Assembly (NCBI GenBank): GCA_905250115.1
Contig: CAJNOI010000003.1
Span: forward strand, 350,427 to 414,426
Direction: 5' to 3'
Origin: Adineta steineri
Taxonomy: Eukaryota > Rotifera > Eurotatoria > Adinetida > Adinetidae
DNA: 64,000 nucleotides
This document shows, piece after piece, positions 49,348 through 64,000 of the stretch. Within the stretch, counting starts at the first letter, position 1; every line of letters starts with the position of its first letter. Below the pieces are notes generated by a model, which worked only from the letters and a program-made list of their open reading frames with translations, did not search any database and was not told the DNA's origin. Position numbers and translations under genes: made by a program.

Positions 49348-52144
49348 ATACTTGCAAACATATGATGATTTCGTGAATTCATTCCTGGACCTTCCATTGG
49401 TGCATCCCATAATTCCCACATAGTTGTAGCATTTTCATATGGATTATTAAACATATAACCATATGATGGATATGTTGTAGACGAAACTAATTGAACGGCT
49501 AAATTATGTTGACCATTATCAGATAAAAGTGGAAAAAGTTGTGCAGTAGAAACAATGCCTGTTGATGTATGATTTCCTTTTGCATTTATATCTTGAAGTA
49601 AATGTTGAAAAACAGAATCTCTTGCACTTGCTGGAACAACATTAGGTAAAGCTAATGCAAGAATTTGTGCTGCTTGCATACCATCAGCATAATAACCACC
49701 TGATGGTGTGAAAAATACACGATGAAATTCTTCTGCTAATTGTGTATAAAATCCTGTATATGCTTGTGTATCATTTGTAAAACCGATAATTTGTGACATA
49801 TTGATTAGTAATGAAACATCATGCATAAATGCAAATGATGCAATAAGATAAACATTTGTCATTGGTTGTGGTGGTGGTGGAACCCAATCACCATAATGAT
49901 AAGCTAATTTAGCTAAACCTGTATTTTTGTATCCAGCACGAAGTGCTTCAACATATGCACGAATAGATGAGTAATGATCACGAAGAATTTGTTCATCATT
50001 ATAATGACGATATAATTGCCATGTTATTGTTGGTAATGCAGTTCCCCAATTTGGATCTGAAGGATAACCACCAAATGTTATTGGTACAGTATCAGCGATT
50101 GAACCATCTGCTAATTGAATATCAGTAATTAAATTTAAGAAATTTAAATAAAATTTAATTAAATCAAAATTATATAAAGCTTCATTAACTGTTAATGCAG
50201 CATCACCCATCCATCCTTTTCGTTCATCACGCTGTGGACTAAGATAAAAAAAACAAAATATGTATTTTTTTCTTTGGCATATGTATTCTATGCGATTGAT
50301 ATAAAAGAAATTTTCTTCTTACCAATCAGTTGGTAATGACATTGAATTTCCTAATTGACCCCATTGAACATTATGTTGAATTTGATTAATAATTGGATTA
50401 CTTGAAGCAAAATGTCCCTTAACAGTTGTTTGACTATGTACAACAGGACATTCAACATCATTAACTGATAAACCAACAGGTGAACCATAAACTGAGATAT
50501 AACGGAAACCATGAACAGTAAAACTAAACTCAGGAATGTAAAAATAATAAAAGTAAAAGCTATCTACAAAATTTACCGTGGTTCATAAATTTCACCATTT
50601 GGATCTCCACGTAATATATAACTATCAGTTTGTGTAGCACCACGAAGATTTTCCGTATAAATACCACCATATGATTGTCTACAAATATTAACAATATGTA
50701 TATTTATTAATATGATTTCTTTTTAAACAACAAACTTTGTTGATTCAACTGGTTGTGCCAATACTTCTGCATGACGAATATAAATTCCAAGACCACGTGG
50801 ACCATGGAAATGAAAACGACACCAACCAACCATATTTTGTCCCATATCAAATGTATGAACACCTAAAACTGGTGTTGATACACTAATAGGTTTTAATACT
50901 CCACCGTCATGTAAATTTCCACCTTGAATACCAGCTAAATCTTCTTTTGATAAATAACTATTCTCTAGATTTAATGGATTATCAATTTCAAATTGTAATG
51001 CATCTACACCAGCACGTATTGGTGGCATATCTTGTAAACTTAATTGACCATTTGTAGCTACATTAATTGGTGATTGCATTATTTCAGGTGTCACCCAAAG
51101 TGAAAAGCTATCATTAAATCCAACTTTAGCCCAGTCTACACGATCATTTCGACTATCAACTATTTCTCCATTATAAACACTATCATGTACAATTGATCCT
51201 TGACGTCCTTTCCATGTCTGATCACTAACGACTGACATAGTTTCAGAACTTACGAAAACAATACTCAAAGCAAACATAAGACGAGGTGGACCTAAACGAA
51301 ATTTTCAAAAACTATTTATTTCAGTTTGTATTTTCTTTACCATAATTTGGTTCGCTAGCTGAAGGTGGTACATATTGTTCTTGACTATACCAACCATTAC
51401 CTAATTTAACACCTACAGCATTCATACCACCCTAAATAAATATTTAAAATATAAAACTAACTATGAAAAATATTTTCAAACTTTAATCATTGATGTAAGA
51501 TCATATGAAACCATTAAAGTACGTTTTTCATATGTCGTCCATCCTGGATCTAATTTTCGACTAGGATCAACACTTTGTCCATTGACATATAATTCATAAT
51601 ATCCAATACCAGAGATAAGAACAGTTGCTGTTCGAATTGGACTGGTACTAGACACATTAAATTCTTTTCGTAATTCATTCATATATATTTGTGTTGAACC
51701 AATCCAATAAACATCATCATTTTTTTGCATAATATATTCATGTAAATTAAATACTGATGTTCGAAATTGTATCCAATTTGTCCATGAACTTGCTTGACCA
51801 GATAAAGTTGTCCATACGCGAAGACGAATTTGATAGTGTGTTGATGATTGAAGATCTTTCATATTTTCATGCGAAACATGTGTTGATCGACTTGAAAGAA
51901 TTTTTTCGCTATCCCATTTATCTATATCAGATTGAATTTGAATTTGATATGCTGTTTGTTGAACATTACGCTCTGTAAATATAGGTAATTTCCATGATAA
52001 TCCTGGTCTAGGTGTATTAATTACCAAGTCTTTGGTTGTATCAACTTTATAATGATCAATACGAATATCAAATGGTGGTGGTGCTGATTGCTGTGCGCTT
52101 GTAGCTACCACAGAGCATATCACAGTTAAATATAACCAAAACAT
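49348..52144 (-). CDS. Alpha-L-rhamnosidase, GH78 family, C-terminus missing at a gap
   Basis: Six exons (51482-52144, 51341-51431, 50736-51291, 50577-50678, 50323-50523, 49348-50238) encode a secreted enzyme. I chose the ATG at 52144 because MFWLYLTVICSVVATSAQQ is a clean signal peptide; an upstream ATG at 52195 would add a charged extension. Domains in order are an N-terminal fibronectin-like region (TPRPGLSWKLP), the Bac_rhamnosid N domain (SGIGYYELYVNG, LDPGWTTYEKRT, VGVKLGNGWY), a beta-sandwich (DMGQNMVGWCRF) and the (alpha/alpha)6 catalytic domain with CPQRDERKGWMGDA holding the proposed general acid. The reading stops after MNSRNHHMFAS at the 10-N gap, before the C-terminal sandwich. 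GH78 cleaves terminal rhamnose from plant and microbial glycans; it is largely bacterial and fungal, so horizontal acquisition is likely. Confidence 0.9.
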
Positions 52145-52624
52145 ACTGAAAAATATAGAGATATGTTTGTTGAAGTCGCTTTTATATCTACACATTCATC
52201 TTATCAAAAAACTCTAATCAGTTTATTTACTTATACCAGAGAGAAAAAAAGTACATCAACGGACTAAGGTCAAGCCTATATATATTTATTCCAATGAGTA
52301 AACACTTCTATACATTGTAACTATAATTTTCATTCCTATAAAAAAATGAGTTGAAATTCTCATTGAACAGTCTTATCAATATGATAATCTCAAAAATATT
52401 ACAATACTCTATATTTTAAATGTTTAAAAAATCCGTTATTATAATTTGTTGTTATTTAATTTAAAAAAATATTTTTTTCTTTCTCCTGTCGGTTTTCTAT
52501 TTTAATGTTCATTCGAAGTTACATCCTATTGGTTGATATCAACGAATGACATTCTTCTTGATTTTACCCTAGAAAAAATCAAATCCATAATAATAATCCA
52601 AAATCAAACTGTGCTCAAATCGAA
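52145..52624. promoter_or_regulatory. Divergent region between GH78 and MCM9
   Basis: A 0.48-kb AT-rich spacer between divergent genes holds both promoters. No specific motif is claimed. Confidence 0.4.
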
Positions 52625-55976
<3,352 letters not shown>

Positions 55977-56085
55977 TATATTGTACAAAAACACATCTAC
56001 ATTTCTACACTATTTTTATTGAATTGAAATTACAATAACGATCAGATATTGATGAAAAAATTTCTTATGTATTTTTTAGATAAAA

Positions 56086-58652
56086 ATGCCTTTCTTTATT
56101 CGTAAACAGAATTCTGAACCAAAAGATAAGAAACGAAAGGTATATTTTTCTATTAAATGTAAATGTCGTTTTTTATGATTCTATTAGAAATTACTTAAAA
56201 CTCAAAATGGAAAGAAGAAACAAAAAACTTCATCTGAATTAACGAATGGTCATAGTACTAAAAAAATAAAAAAACAAAAAGAATTAATTGATGAAAACGA
56301 AGAAATATTAAGTGATACTGATGAAGAAAATGAACAAGCAATGAATGGAAATGTTCGATTAGATAATTTATTATTAAATGAAGAAGAAGATGATGAAAAT
56401 GATTTCCATGAACAACGACTTAAAAGAGCTAAAGAATATATTGAACAGATAGCAAAACAAGGTTCATTTCTTAATTTTAAATTAAACAAAAAACTTTATT
56501 GATCTTCTTTAGAACACGAAAAAGAACTTGACCGTGATACTGTCTCCGATCGTCTTCGTGATGATGTGGTATGTTTAAATGATATAATATATATTTGGGA
56601 TGATATCAAAATCTCGAAAAAACTCGATAATCGAAAGAGAAAATTTCGAAAAACCATCTTGAGGGTTTGGTTGAGAAAGATAAAATCATCCACGCCCACC
56701 CTTTGAAGTTAGCGTAAGAAAACGTCATAGCAGAATGCTTCCCTACGCTTTGTGATTATTTTCTAGCTTCTTCCAATTTCGAGATTTTGAAGGTAATTCA
56801 TATATTTCTTTGATTTATTCATCTTTTGTAGCTTGAACAAGCTGGAAAACTTCATCGTCAAGTTGCTTCTAATGTAAGATAGAAAAAAAATTGACAATGA
56901 AAATATAATATTTTTTTATTTATATTAGTATTCTCAACCAATTCTTCTTCATAGTTGTCATGGTCATCAACAAAGTGTAACCTGTGTGTGTATTTCGAAT
57001 GATAATAAATATGCATTTACGGGAGCAAAAGATTGTAGTATTATTAAATGTAAGTTATAGAAAATATTTTACAAAAATAAATATTTCAATTAGGGTGTTT
57101 ATCAACGGGAAAAAAACTTCATTTAATACGTCGAATTGGTAAAATTGATAAGAAAAATGAACGTTTACCAGTTATTGGACATTATGATCATATTCTTGCT
57201 ATTAATATTTCAACAGATGGACAATTTTTGGTAAATATTAAGTTTCTTTTTTTCTCGAAAATAAATTATTTAATTATTGAATTTTAGGTATCAGGAGATA
57301 AATCAAATTTAATACAAGTATGGAATGCACAAACCTGTCAACATATAAAAACTCTTCGTGGTCATCAAGGACCAATTACAGTAATTAATTCATTTATTTT
57401 CTAAAATCAACAAAATTACATATGTATATTTAGGGTCTTGCTTTTCGTCGTAATTCTCATCAATTATTCAGTTCTTCTCAGGATCGTTCAGTTAAACTCT
57501 GGAATTTAGATGAAATGACTTATGTAGAAACATTGTAAGTTTAGAGCGAAATAAATTTTTCGAAACATATGTCTTTATAACAGATATGGTCATCAAGAAC
57601 CAATTCAAGCAATTGATGCCTTAATGCGTGAACGATGTGTAACTGCTGGTGGACGTGATGGTTCATTAAGATTATGGAAAATTGTTGAAGAATCACATTT
57701 AATGTTCACTGGACATAAGTATGTTACAATCTTTTTTACAAAAAATTAAATTTATTTGATTTTATAGAGGTGCGATTGATTGTGTAGCATTGATTAATGA
57801 TGAACATATGGTCTCTGGAGCTGATGATGGGTATGTTATTTAAAAATAAATTTCTAGGGTATTCAAGACTTTAGTCAGACAAAAAAACATTTGTTCGATT
57901 TCGAATTATGAAAGATAAATAAATCAAAGAATGTAAATATGCGTAAACATATATTGTTATTTTATGCATTGAAAGAAATCGCAAATGTTTATTCTATTGT
58001 CGAGAAAAAAGTTATATCCAATAGTATTTCACAGCGGAGATCTAAACTTATATGTAGAATATTCAAGGGCAAAAAAACTGAAGAGTCGAATTAAATACAC
58101 CTGAATGATTCTTTCATCTTTTTCTCAAAAACTTCTAAAACAAACATTCGATTGAAACATGTTCGTTAGAATATATAAGATTGATCTTAAATGAAACTTT
58201 TTAGATCAATTGCTCTTTGGTCTGTATCAAAACGGCGTCCTCTATTCAATCTACCTCATGCTCACAAAGTAACATCCGTTGATCCAGCTTTAATACCAGA
58301 ATCATTACCCGAAGATTTTTGGATAACATCATTAGCTTCACTTCGTTACACAGATTTACTTGCATCAGGTTCATTTAATGGAACTATCAATTTATGGAAA
58401 TCAACACCAGAATTTAATCATTTGATACATCTTTTCACATTATCACAAGTAAGAATTTCTATTTTTTTGTATTTCTTATGTATTTATATCTGTATTAACT
58501 AGATTGGCTTTGTTAATGATCTAAAATTTTCACCCGATGGTAATTATTTAGTCGTCGGTATTGGTCAAGAACATCGACTTGGCCGATGGTGGACAATAAA
58601 ATCAGCTAAAAATGCTGTACTTATCTATAAACTCGACAAAAATAATACTTAG
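56086..58652 (+). CDS. RRP9: U3 snoRNP component RRP9 (U3-55K), WD40 protein
   Basis: Twelve exons sum to 1,470 nt, 489 residues. A lysine-rich, nuclear-localising N-terminus and an acidic stretch (LLLNEEEDDENDF) precede the conserved DRLRDDVLEQAGKLHRQVAS helix and seven WD40 blades, including GAKDCSIIKW, SSSQDRSVKLWN, CVTAGGRDGSLRLWK and SGADDGSIALWSVSKRRP. The near-invariant GIGQEHRLGRWW end is present. RRP9 binds U3 snoRNA and is needed for early 18S rRNA processing in the nucleolus. The gene starts 109 bp after the MCM9 stop on the same strand, and an acceptor-like sequence TATTTTTTAG ends 5 nt before the ATG. Intron 57831-58204 is unusually long (374 bp). Confidence 0.95.
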
Positions 58653-58798
58653 TCGAGACTTTTGTTTTTGTTTTTGTGTTTTTTTATTCTGTTATTTTGT
58701 GTGGTTATAGCACAAAAGATGAATTGATTAAATTAAAAAGGAAAAAGAAAAACTATGCCATCTAAGAAGAAAAAAATACCGAAAATGTTTTTGTTATT

Positions 58799-59311
58799 TT
58801 ATAAATGATTACAAATAATATCTCGACCAATACCACGTAAAACAAGTGAACGAAATTCATCATAATTCATATTTCCATCAAAATTTTCATCAACTTTACG
58901 TATATAATCACGTAAAGCATCGCCATTGATTGTATCATTTAATATCGGTAAAAATGAACTTAGTTCATCGATATGGATTGAACCTGAACGATCACGATCT
59001 AATGTAGAAAAGGCACGTTCAAGTTCATCACTTGTATAAAATCCCATAATAAATGGACGTAAAACATTAATAAATGCTTCAAATGGTAATGGATTTGGAA
59101 GACGATTGGCAAGATTCTGATATTGCTCACGTGTTATTGTTGCATCATATGTACGATTTCGTTTTTCTTTATTTTGTCGTGTTATACTTGTTGATGAAGC
59201 TGTTGATGTTGTTTCAATAGTTGTTGTTTCGTCAAATTGATAATCAATTTGTACTAATTGACCACCGCGATTACGATGTAGATTTTCTGTAACTGTATAT
59301 TCGACATCCAT
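58799..59311 (-). CDS. EF-hand calcium-binding protein, 170 residues
   Basis: A single-exon gene. Two canonical EF-hand loops are visible: DRDRSGSIHIDE (about residues 105-116) and DENFDGNMNYDE (about 143-154), both with Asp at position 1 and Glu at position 12, so both should bind calcium. The first 50 residues are Ser/Thr-rich and unlike calmodulin, followed by a helical region (LPFEAFINVLRPFIMGFY) that could be a degenerate EF-hand pair. It resembles calmodulin-like sensor proteins, but no specific orthologue is recognised. It converges on RRP9 with a 146-bp spacer. Confidence 0.85.
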   Translation of the reverse strand: MDVEYTVTENLHRNRGGQLVQIDYQFDETTTIETTSTASSTSITRQNKEKRNRTYDATITREQYQNLANRLPNPLPFEAFINVLRPFIMGFYTSDELERAFSTLDRDRSGSIHIDELSSFLPILNDTINGDALRDYIRKVDENFDGNMNYDEFRSLVLRGIGRDIICNHL

Positions 59312-60192
59312 ATTTTTAAAGAGTTACCTTTTTTTTCTTTTTGTTTCTAAGTAGAGTGATGAAAGTTAAGTATTTTTATCAATATGAAGATTTTATTGAG
59401 TGTAAATGAGAAAAAAAATGAATCTATAACTATTTATTAATAATACATTTACATTATTTGCCTTTGCCTTACCGCCTCAGCGGATTGTTAGAGAAAAAGA
59501 ACGAAACTATAAATTCTCTCACGAAGCTGCGGTTTATGCTTGTGCACCTTCAATGTATTTGTGATGCCTCTCATAAATCATACTTACAAATGCCGAGCAC
59601 AATAACAAACACTTCATTTTTTCCTCTTCAACTATATAATTTTATGTTTATAACACTCGTTAGAGACAAACTCGAAATATTCATTTGATCGATTCTTCGT
59701 TGTAAAAAAGCAAGAAAATGTCTCTATTTTTTTCTTTACACATTTCTCTTTTATAGACATGCTTTATATATGATCAATATTTGCTCATTATAAACAGTGC
59801 GCATCGTATGATTTTTTCATCAAGAAAAAGAAATCTCTTCATTCTCTTGTTGCTTCTTTAATTCGTTTTTTCTTCTTCTTTACACAAATAGAATTTTATT
59901 TATAACTTAAATCGAATTCAATCTTCATATGAAATTGAATCTTATATTTCTATTTGCATCTCTCGTATATCATCCACTAATAATAAGAACAACAATAATT
60001 CGAATAGTATTTTACTATGTCAAAACTTTGAAGAAGAAGATAATAATAAAGATAAAGAAAAGAAAAAGATAAGAAAAATAAACAAAAGAATCACATGGTT
60101 AACAACGAAGGTGTGCGCGTATCTCTGTACATTAGATAAAACATTTCATACATATCTATATAGACGTGCATTGTTATACTAAAACTTAAAAG
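59312..60192. promoter_or_regulatory. Divergent region between the EF-hand gene and homogentisate dioxygenase
   Basis: A 0.88-kb AT-rich spacer between divergent genes. A 76-codon open frame at 59458-59688 has no recognisable features. No named regulatory site is visible. Confidence 0.4.
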
Positions 60193-62114
60193 ATGGTTAC
60201 TGATTGGGAAGACTTAAAAGTAAATAACAATATTGTACTTTTTTTTTCATTTTGTTTGATTCGAACATTTTATTGATCTTCTCATAGTATCATAGTGGTT
60301 TCGGCAATCATTTTTCATCCGAAGACCCACGTTGTCCAAATTCATTACCAAAAGACCAAGTAAAAATTATAAAAATAAAACTACTTTTTTAAGTGGATTT
60401 TTCTTATTAAAGAATTCACCGCAAATATGTCCATATGGTCTTTATGCTGAACAATTATCTGGTACAGCATTTACAGCACCAAGAGAAACTAATCAACGAA
60501 CGTAAATAATTTAATCTTAGAAGTCAAAAAAATAAACGATTTAAATTTTATTTTCTGTAGTTGGTTTTATCGTATATTACCAGCCGTATTTCATGAACCA
60601 TTTAGCCCGGTTAAATCTGATTTAATAACAAATCAATGGGATAAATCAGAACCTAATCCAAATCGAACACGATGGAATCCATTTGAAATTCCATCAATTG
60701 AAGATGAAAAGAAAGATTTTATTGATGTAAAAATAAATTTTGATTTATAGAAAAATATATTCGTATTTCTTTAGGGTTTAGCAACAGTATGTGGCGCTGG
60801 TGATCCATGTTCCCGTCATGGTGCTGCTATTTCAATCTATGCTTGCAATAGTTCAATGAATGATCGTGCTTTTTGTAATGCTGATGGAGATTTTCTTATT
60901 GGTAATTTATTTATTCTGTATTAATTGAAATTTTTTTATTAGTTCTAAAATAGTTCCACAACATGGAGCATTACGTATAACAACAGAATTTGGTCGAATG
61001 TTAGTTAAACCAGAAGAAATTTGTGTTATTCAAGTATTGAATTAATAATTTCTAATTATTCGAACTGAGAAAGTTTTATTTTTCTTAGCAAGGAATTCGA
61101 TTTTCAGTAGATGTTGATCAACCATCACGTGGTTATGTACTTGAAGTATTTGATAATCATTTTCGTTTACCAGATTTGGGACCAATTGGTAAAAATTTAG
61201 AAGTAACTGTTTTCTTTTATCTATATTTTTATTTTACAGGTGCTAATGGCTTAGCAAATCCACGTGATTTTGAAACACCAACAGGTAATAAAAACTAAAA
61301 ATTCTTATGGTTTATTTATTTTTTTGTTTAAAGCTTGGTATGAAGATCGAGAATGTGAATTTACTGTTGTTCAAAAATATCAAGGAAGTTTATTTCAATC
61401 AAAATTAGTAAATAGATTTAAAGTCGATTTTCTTTTTTTCTTAAGATAGACTTTCTTTTAGAATCATTCATGTTATGATGTTGTTGCTTGGCATGGAAAT
61501 TATGCACCGTATAAATATGATTTACGAAAATTTGTTGTAGTCAATTCTGTATCAATTGATCATATGGTATGTTCTTTTTGTCCAATATCTTAATTGCGAA
61601 TTGAAAGAGAATTTTCTTAAGGATCCATCGATATTTACTGTTTTAACATGTCCTTCATTAAAACATGGTACAGCTATTGCTGATTTTGTTATTTTTCCAC
61701 CTCGATGGTCTGTTCAAGAACATACATTTCGACCACCGTATTATCATCGTAAATGAAATTAGAAGAAAAGAAAAAAACGAGATTTTTAAATATTTTTATT
61801 TTCTAGGAAATTGTATGACTGAATTTATGGGTCTTATAACTGGAAAATATGAAGCAAAAGAAGGTTTTCAAGCTGGTGGTGCAACACTTCATAGTTGTAT
61901 GACACCACATGGTCCAGATTCTGCTTGTTATGAAAGTGCTATTAAAGATGAATGTAAACCAATGCGTATCGCTGAAGGTTCATTAGCATTTATGTTTGAA
62001 ACATCTTTAAGTTTAGCATTAACACATTGGAGTATGAAATCATGTCACCGTGTCGATCATGATTATTTTAAATGTTGGTCATCATTACGTAAACATTTTA
62101 CTGGACCAAAATGA
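60193..62114 (+). CDS. HGD: Homogentisate 1,2-dioxygenase
   Basis: Several short exons encode a protein matching animal HGD from end to end: [88 protein letters not shown] and [11 protein letters not shown]-like [11 protein letters not shown]. The iron ligands equivalent to human His335, Glu341 and His371 are in [14 protein letters not shown] and MTPHGPD. HGD opens the homogentisate ring in tyrosine and phenylalanine breakdown, giving maleylacetoacetate, in the cytosol. Start ATG at 60193 precedes a 9-codon first exon, as short as expected for this gene. Length is close to the usual 445 residues. Confidence 0.95.
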
Positions 62115-62192
62115 ATACAAAACAAAAAGAAGATTTTTTTTTTCAAAAAAAGAATTTTTATTGATTTTTGAAAAGATAAATAAATATATAAA

Positions 62193-62588
62193 TTAAGATG
62201 ATGTTGATGATGGTGATGTTACATCAGTTATTTTCCGAAGAGCTTGATGACATAAATCATCTAAATCACCATCACCACTAAATTGAAGATCACGAATATC
62301 ACATTCAAATACTTTTAAATCATAAGCATGAACTTCACAAACATTACGAATTGGAATAGTTTCAGTGCTAACCAAATAGCCAAGATTTGTTAAAAAAACT
62401 AAAATAAATAATTCATAATAAATTTATTTTTACAATCAAAGAATTTACTTTCAAGACCCTTTATACGATCAGGCTTATGTCCAACACCAGTGAAAGATTT
62501 ATATGGACCATATTTTCTATATAAAAAAAATTATTTCTTCTTAAAGATATGAAAAAAAATCTTACATTAAAACACGTGTCGGAACCAT
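62193..62588 (-). CDS. UPF0728 family protein (C10orf53-like), 98 residues
   Basis: Three exons (62566-62588, 62449-62516, 62193-62398) total 297 nt in frame. The protein starts MVPTRVLIKYGPYKSF and contains KVFECDIRDLQFSGDGDLDD, closely matching the YGPY and FHCNIKDLEFGGDGKLD segments of vertebrate C10orf53. It is a small conserved protein of unknown function found mainly in ciliated eukaryotes. The gene converges on HGD with only 78 bp between stop codons. Confidence 0.85.
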
Positions 62589-64000
62589 GATGAAACAGAA
62601 CTACATGTCAATTAAACAGCATATTTCATGTAAAAAATATAATGATAGTTGCTAGGAAACAAACAATATGTCTTCATAAAATTCTTTACAACAATATAAA
62701 AATGTTTCTACTAATAATTTTACAAAGCTTAATGATTATCTTTTTTTTATTCAACTAAAAAATTATTTTTAACAAATTTATTGTTATTTTATCGAATATC
62801 GCCATCTATGCTAAAAATTTGAATAATTTGATTTATTTACAGTTTTCATCATCATTTTGAATATTAAATTACGCGATATTTAACTTTAAAGTTTTTATAT
62901 AGTTTTCTTCGAGAAATTTTGCACAAACTAGAGGAAAATCCACAATTGATCATATCGAGAAAATGTACGCATTTCATCATTGAAAAAGAGACTTTATGAT
63001 TAAAGCTATATGAAAACCACCCAAAAAATAAGCAACTTGAATACACTTATTAGTTACTTTTGATACTTAAAAATATTAGGAGATTTCTCGGGATTTTTTT
63101 AAAGATGCAAAACTATTTTCTTTCAAGTAGAGAAATACGATTAAGTTTTGATGTGTGACGAGAAAAACAAAAAGTTGATATCGTAGAACAATAAAAATAT
63201 CGTTTCTCTTTCGATCGAAATAATCGAGCGAACAAAACCTATAGAATATACACCGTATGACAAGTCTACTCCTTATACGATTAAAAATCAAAACAAAGAC
63301 GTTAAAAGAACACTTGTATTACATCATCATAAAAGAATCGAAAGAAATTTCTTCTATTTGACTAGTAATTTAAAACCTACAATTTGTCATTGATATAGTA
63401 CAACTTCAATGTAGTGAATACTTCTAAAAGTAATTACTGGAGAGAGATTAATTTAAAAAGAAAAGAAGAACGCTTTGAGATATCTGACGCTTCAACGAAT
63501 ATGACAATAAGCTAAATAATATTAATATTTTCAAAAAAACAAGAAAAATCAATAGATGGTAATGCAGCCTCTCAGGGTGAATGTGGATGTAGGTAAAATA
63601 TATACATGACACACATCGACTCCTACATTCATTCATTGAATCATCATCATTTTACTTGTCTCTGATCAAGGCTTTTTTTTGTTCCAAACTTGACGCTTTT
63701 TAATTTGACATGATGCTCTTTTTCTTTCCTTATAATTATAGAATTAGATAAATACACCAGTACCATCATCATTATTTTTATTTTTCATCGATCTAACAAA
63801 ATAGACGTTTCTGTTTCCTCTATTGTAATTCTAATTGATGAACAACAAGTTATACTTTTGCTTTTGTTATTATAAAATATACTATTATTTGTAAGAAGTA
63901 TGCCACTATAAGAGATTTTATTGTACTTTGGATTTTCAATGTCTTCAAAACTAATTATAGCTAAACGATAAGTAACGACATCTATAAAGATGTTAATATA
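62589..64000. other. Terminal non-coding region
   Basis: About 1.4 kb of AT-rich DNA with no convincing gene. It begins with the upstream region of the UPF0728 gene. Open frames here are short and show no similarity I recognise. A GTGAATGTGGATGTAGG tract near 63578-63594 is faintly like the G/T tracts at 25229. Confidence 0.5.

Noticed and set aside
60001-60180. Possible extra 5' exon of HGD
   Set aside because: No coding similarity upstream of the ATG at 60193, and the first exon already matches the family N-terminus.

Overview
The window looks like nuclear DNA of a small, AT-rich, intron-dense animal, most likely a bdelloid rotifer (Adineta-like). Animal genes (FoxB, DENND1, TAF6, MCM9, RRP9, GATAD1, homogentisate dioxygenase, UPF0728), split by many introns of about 45-65 bp, sit beside genes of non-metazoan character: a giant non-ribosomal peptide synthetase (NRPS), a plant-like DYW pentatricopeptide protein and a GH78 alpha-L-rhamnosidase. 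Short TGTGGG-like tracts resemble the telomeric unit reported for bdelloids. The species assignment is inference.

Positions 51-23485 (+) hold one NRPS gene whose 5' end lies outside the window. Twenty-two exons join in one open frame of about 6,046 codons. Domain order is (A)-PCP-Ca-Cb-A-PCP-Ca-Cb-A-PCP-Ca-Cb-A-PCP, then a membrane tail with three pairs of hydrophobic segments and three hexapeptide-like domains (the layout of epsilon-poly-L-lysine synthetase), then a fused SAM methyltransferase. Introns sit at the same places and phases in each module, so the modules probably multiplied after introns were gained. This is the most unusual system in the window.

From 23.5 to 29.8 kb come intergenic DNA, a decayed DYW fragment on +, telomere-like tracts, and an apparently intact 731-residue PPR-DYW gene on -, a candidate organellar C-to-U RNA editing factor.

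From 30.5 to 41 kb are GATAD1 (+), a lectin/CUB membrane receptor (-), a gap of 100 Ns, an unrecognised 142-aa gene (-) and DENND1/connecdenn (-), a Rab35-type exchange factor with clathrin-adaptor motifs. About 3.4 kb of non-coding DNA follows.

From 44.3 to 52.1 kb are FoxB (-, with a one-base break at a homopolymer), TAF6 (-), a small hydrophilic gene (+), a 10-N gap and a GH78 rhamnosidase (-) cut off at that gap. From 52.6 to 62.6 kb is a compact cluster: MCM9 (+, one-base break), RRP9/U3-55K (+), an EF-hand protein (-), homogentisate 1,2-dioxygenase (+) and UPF0728 (-), with spacers as short as 78-145 bp. The last 1.4 kb shows no recognisable gene.

Exon boundaries were read by eye from GT...AG sites and conservation; where stated, exon lengths were summed to check the frame.
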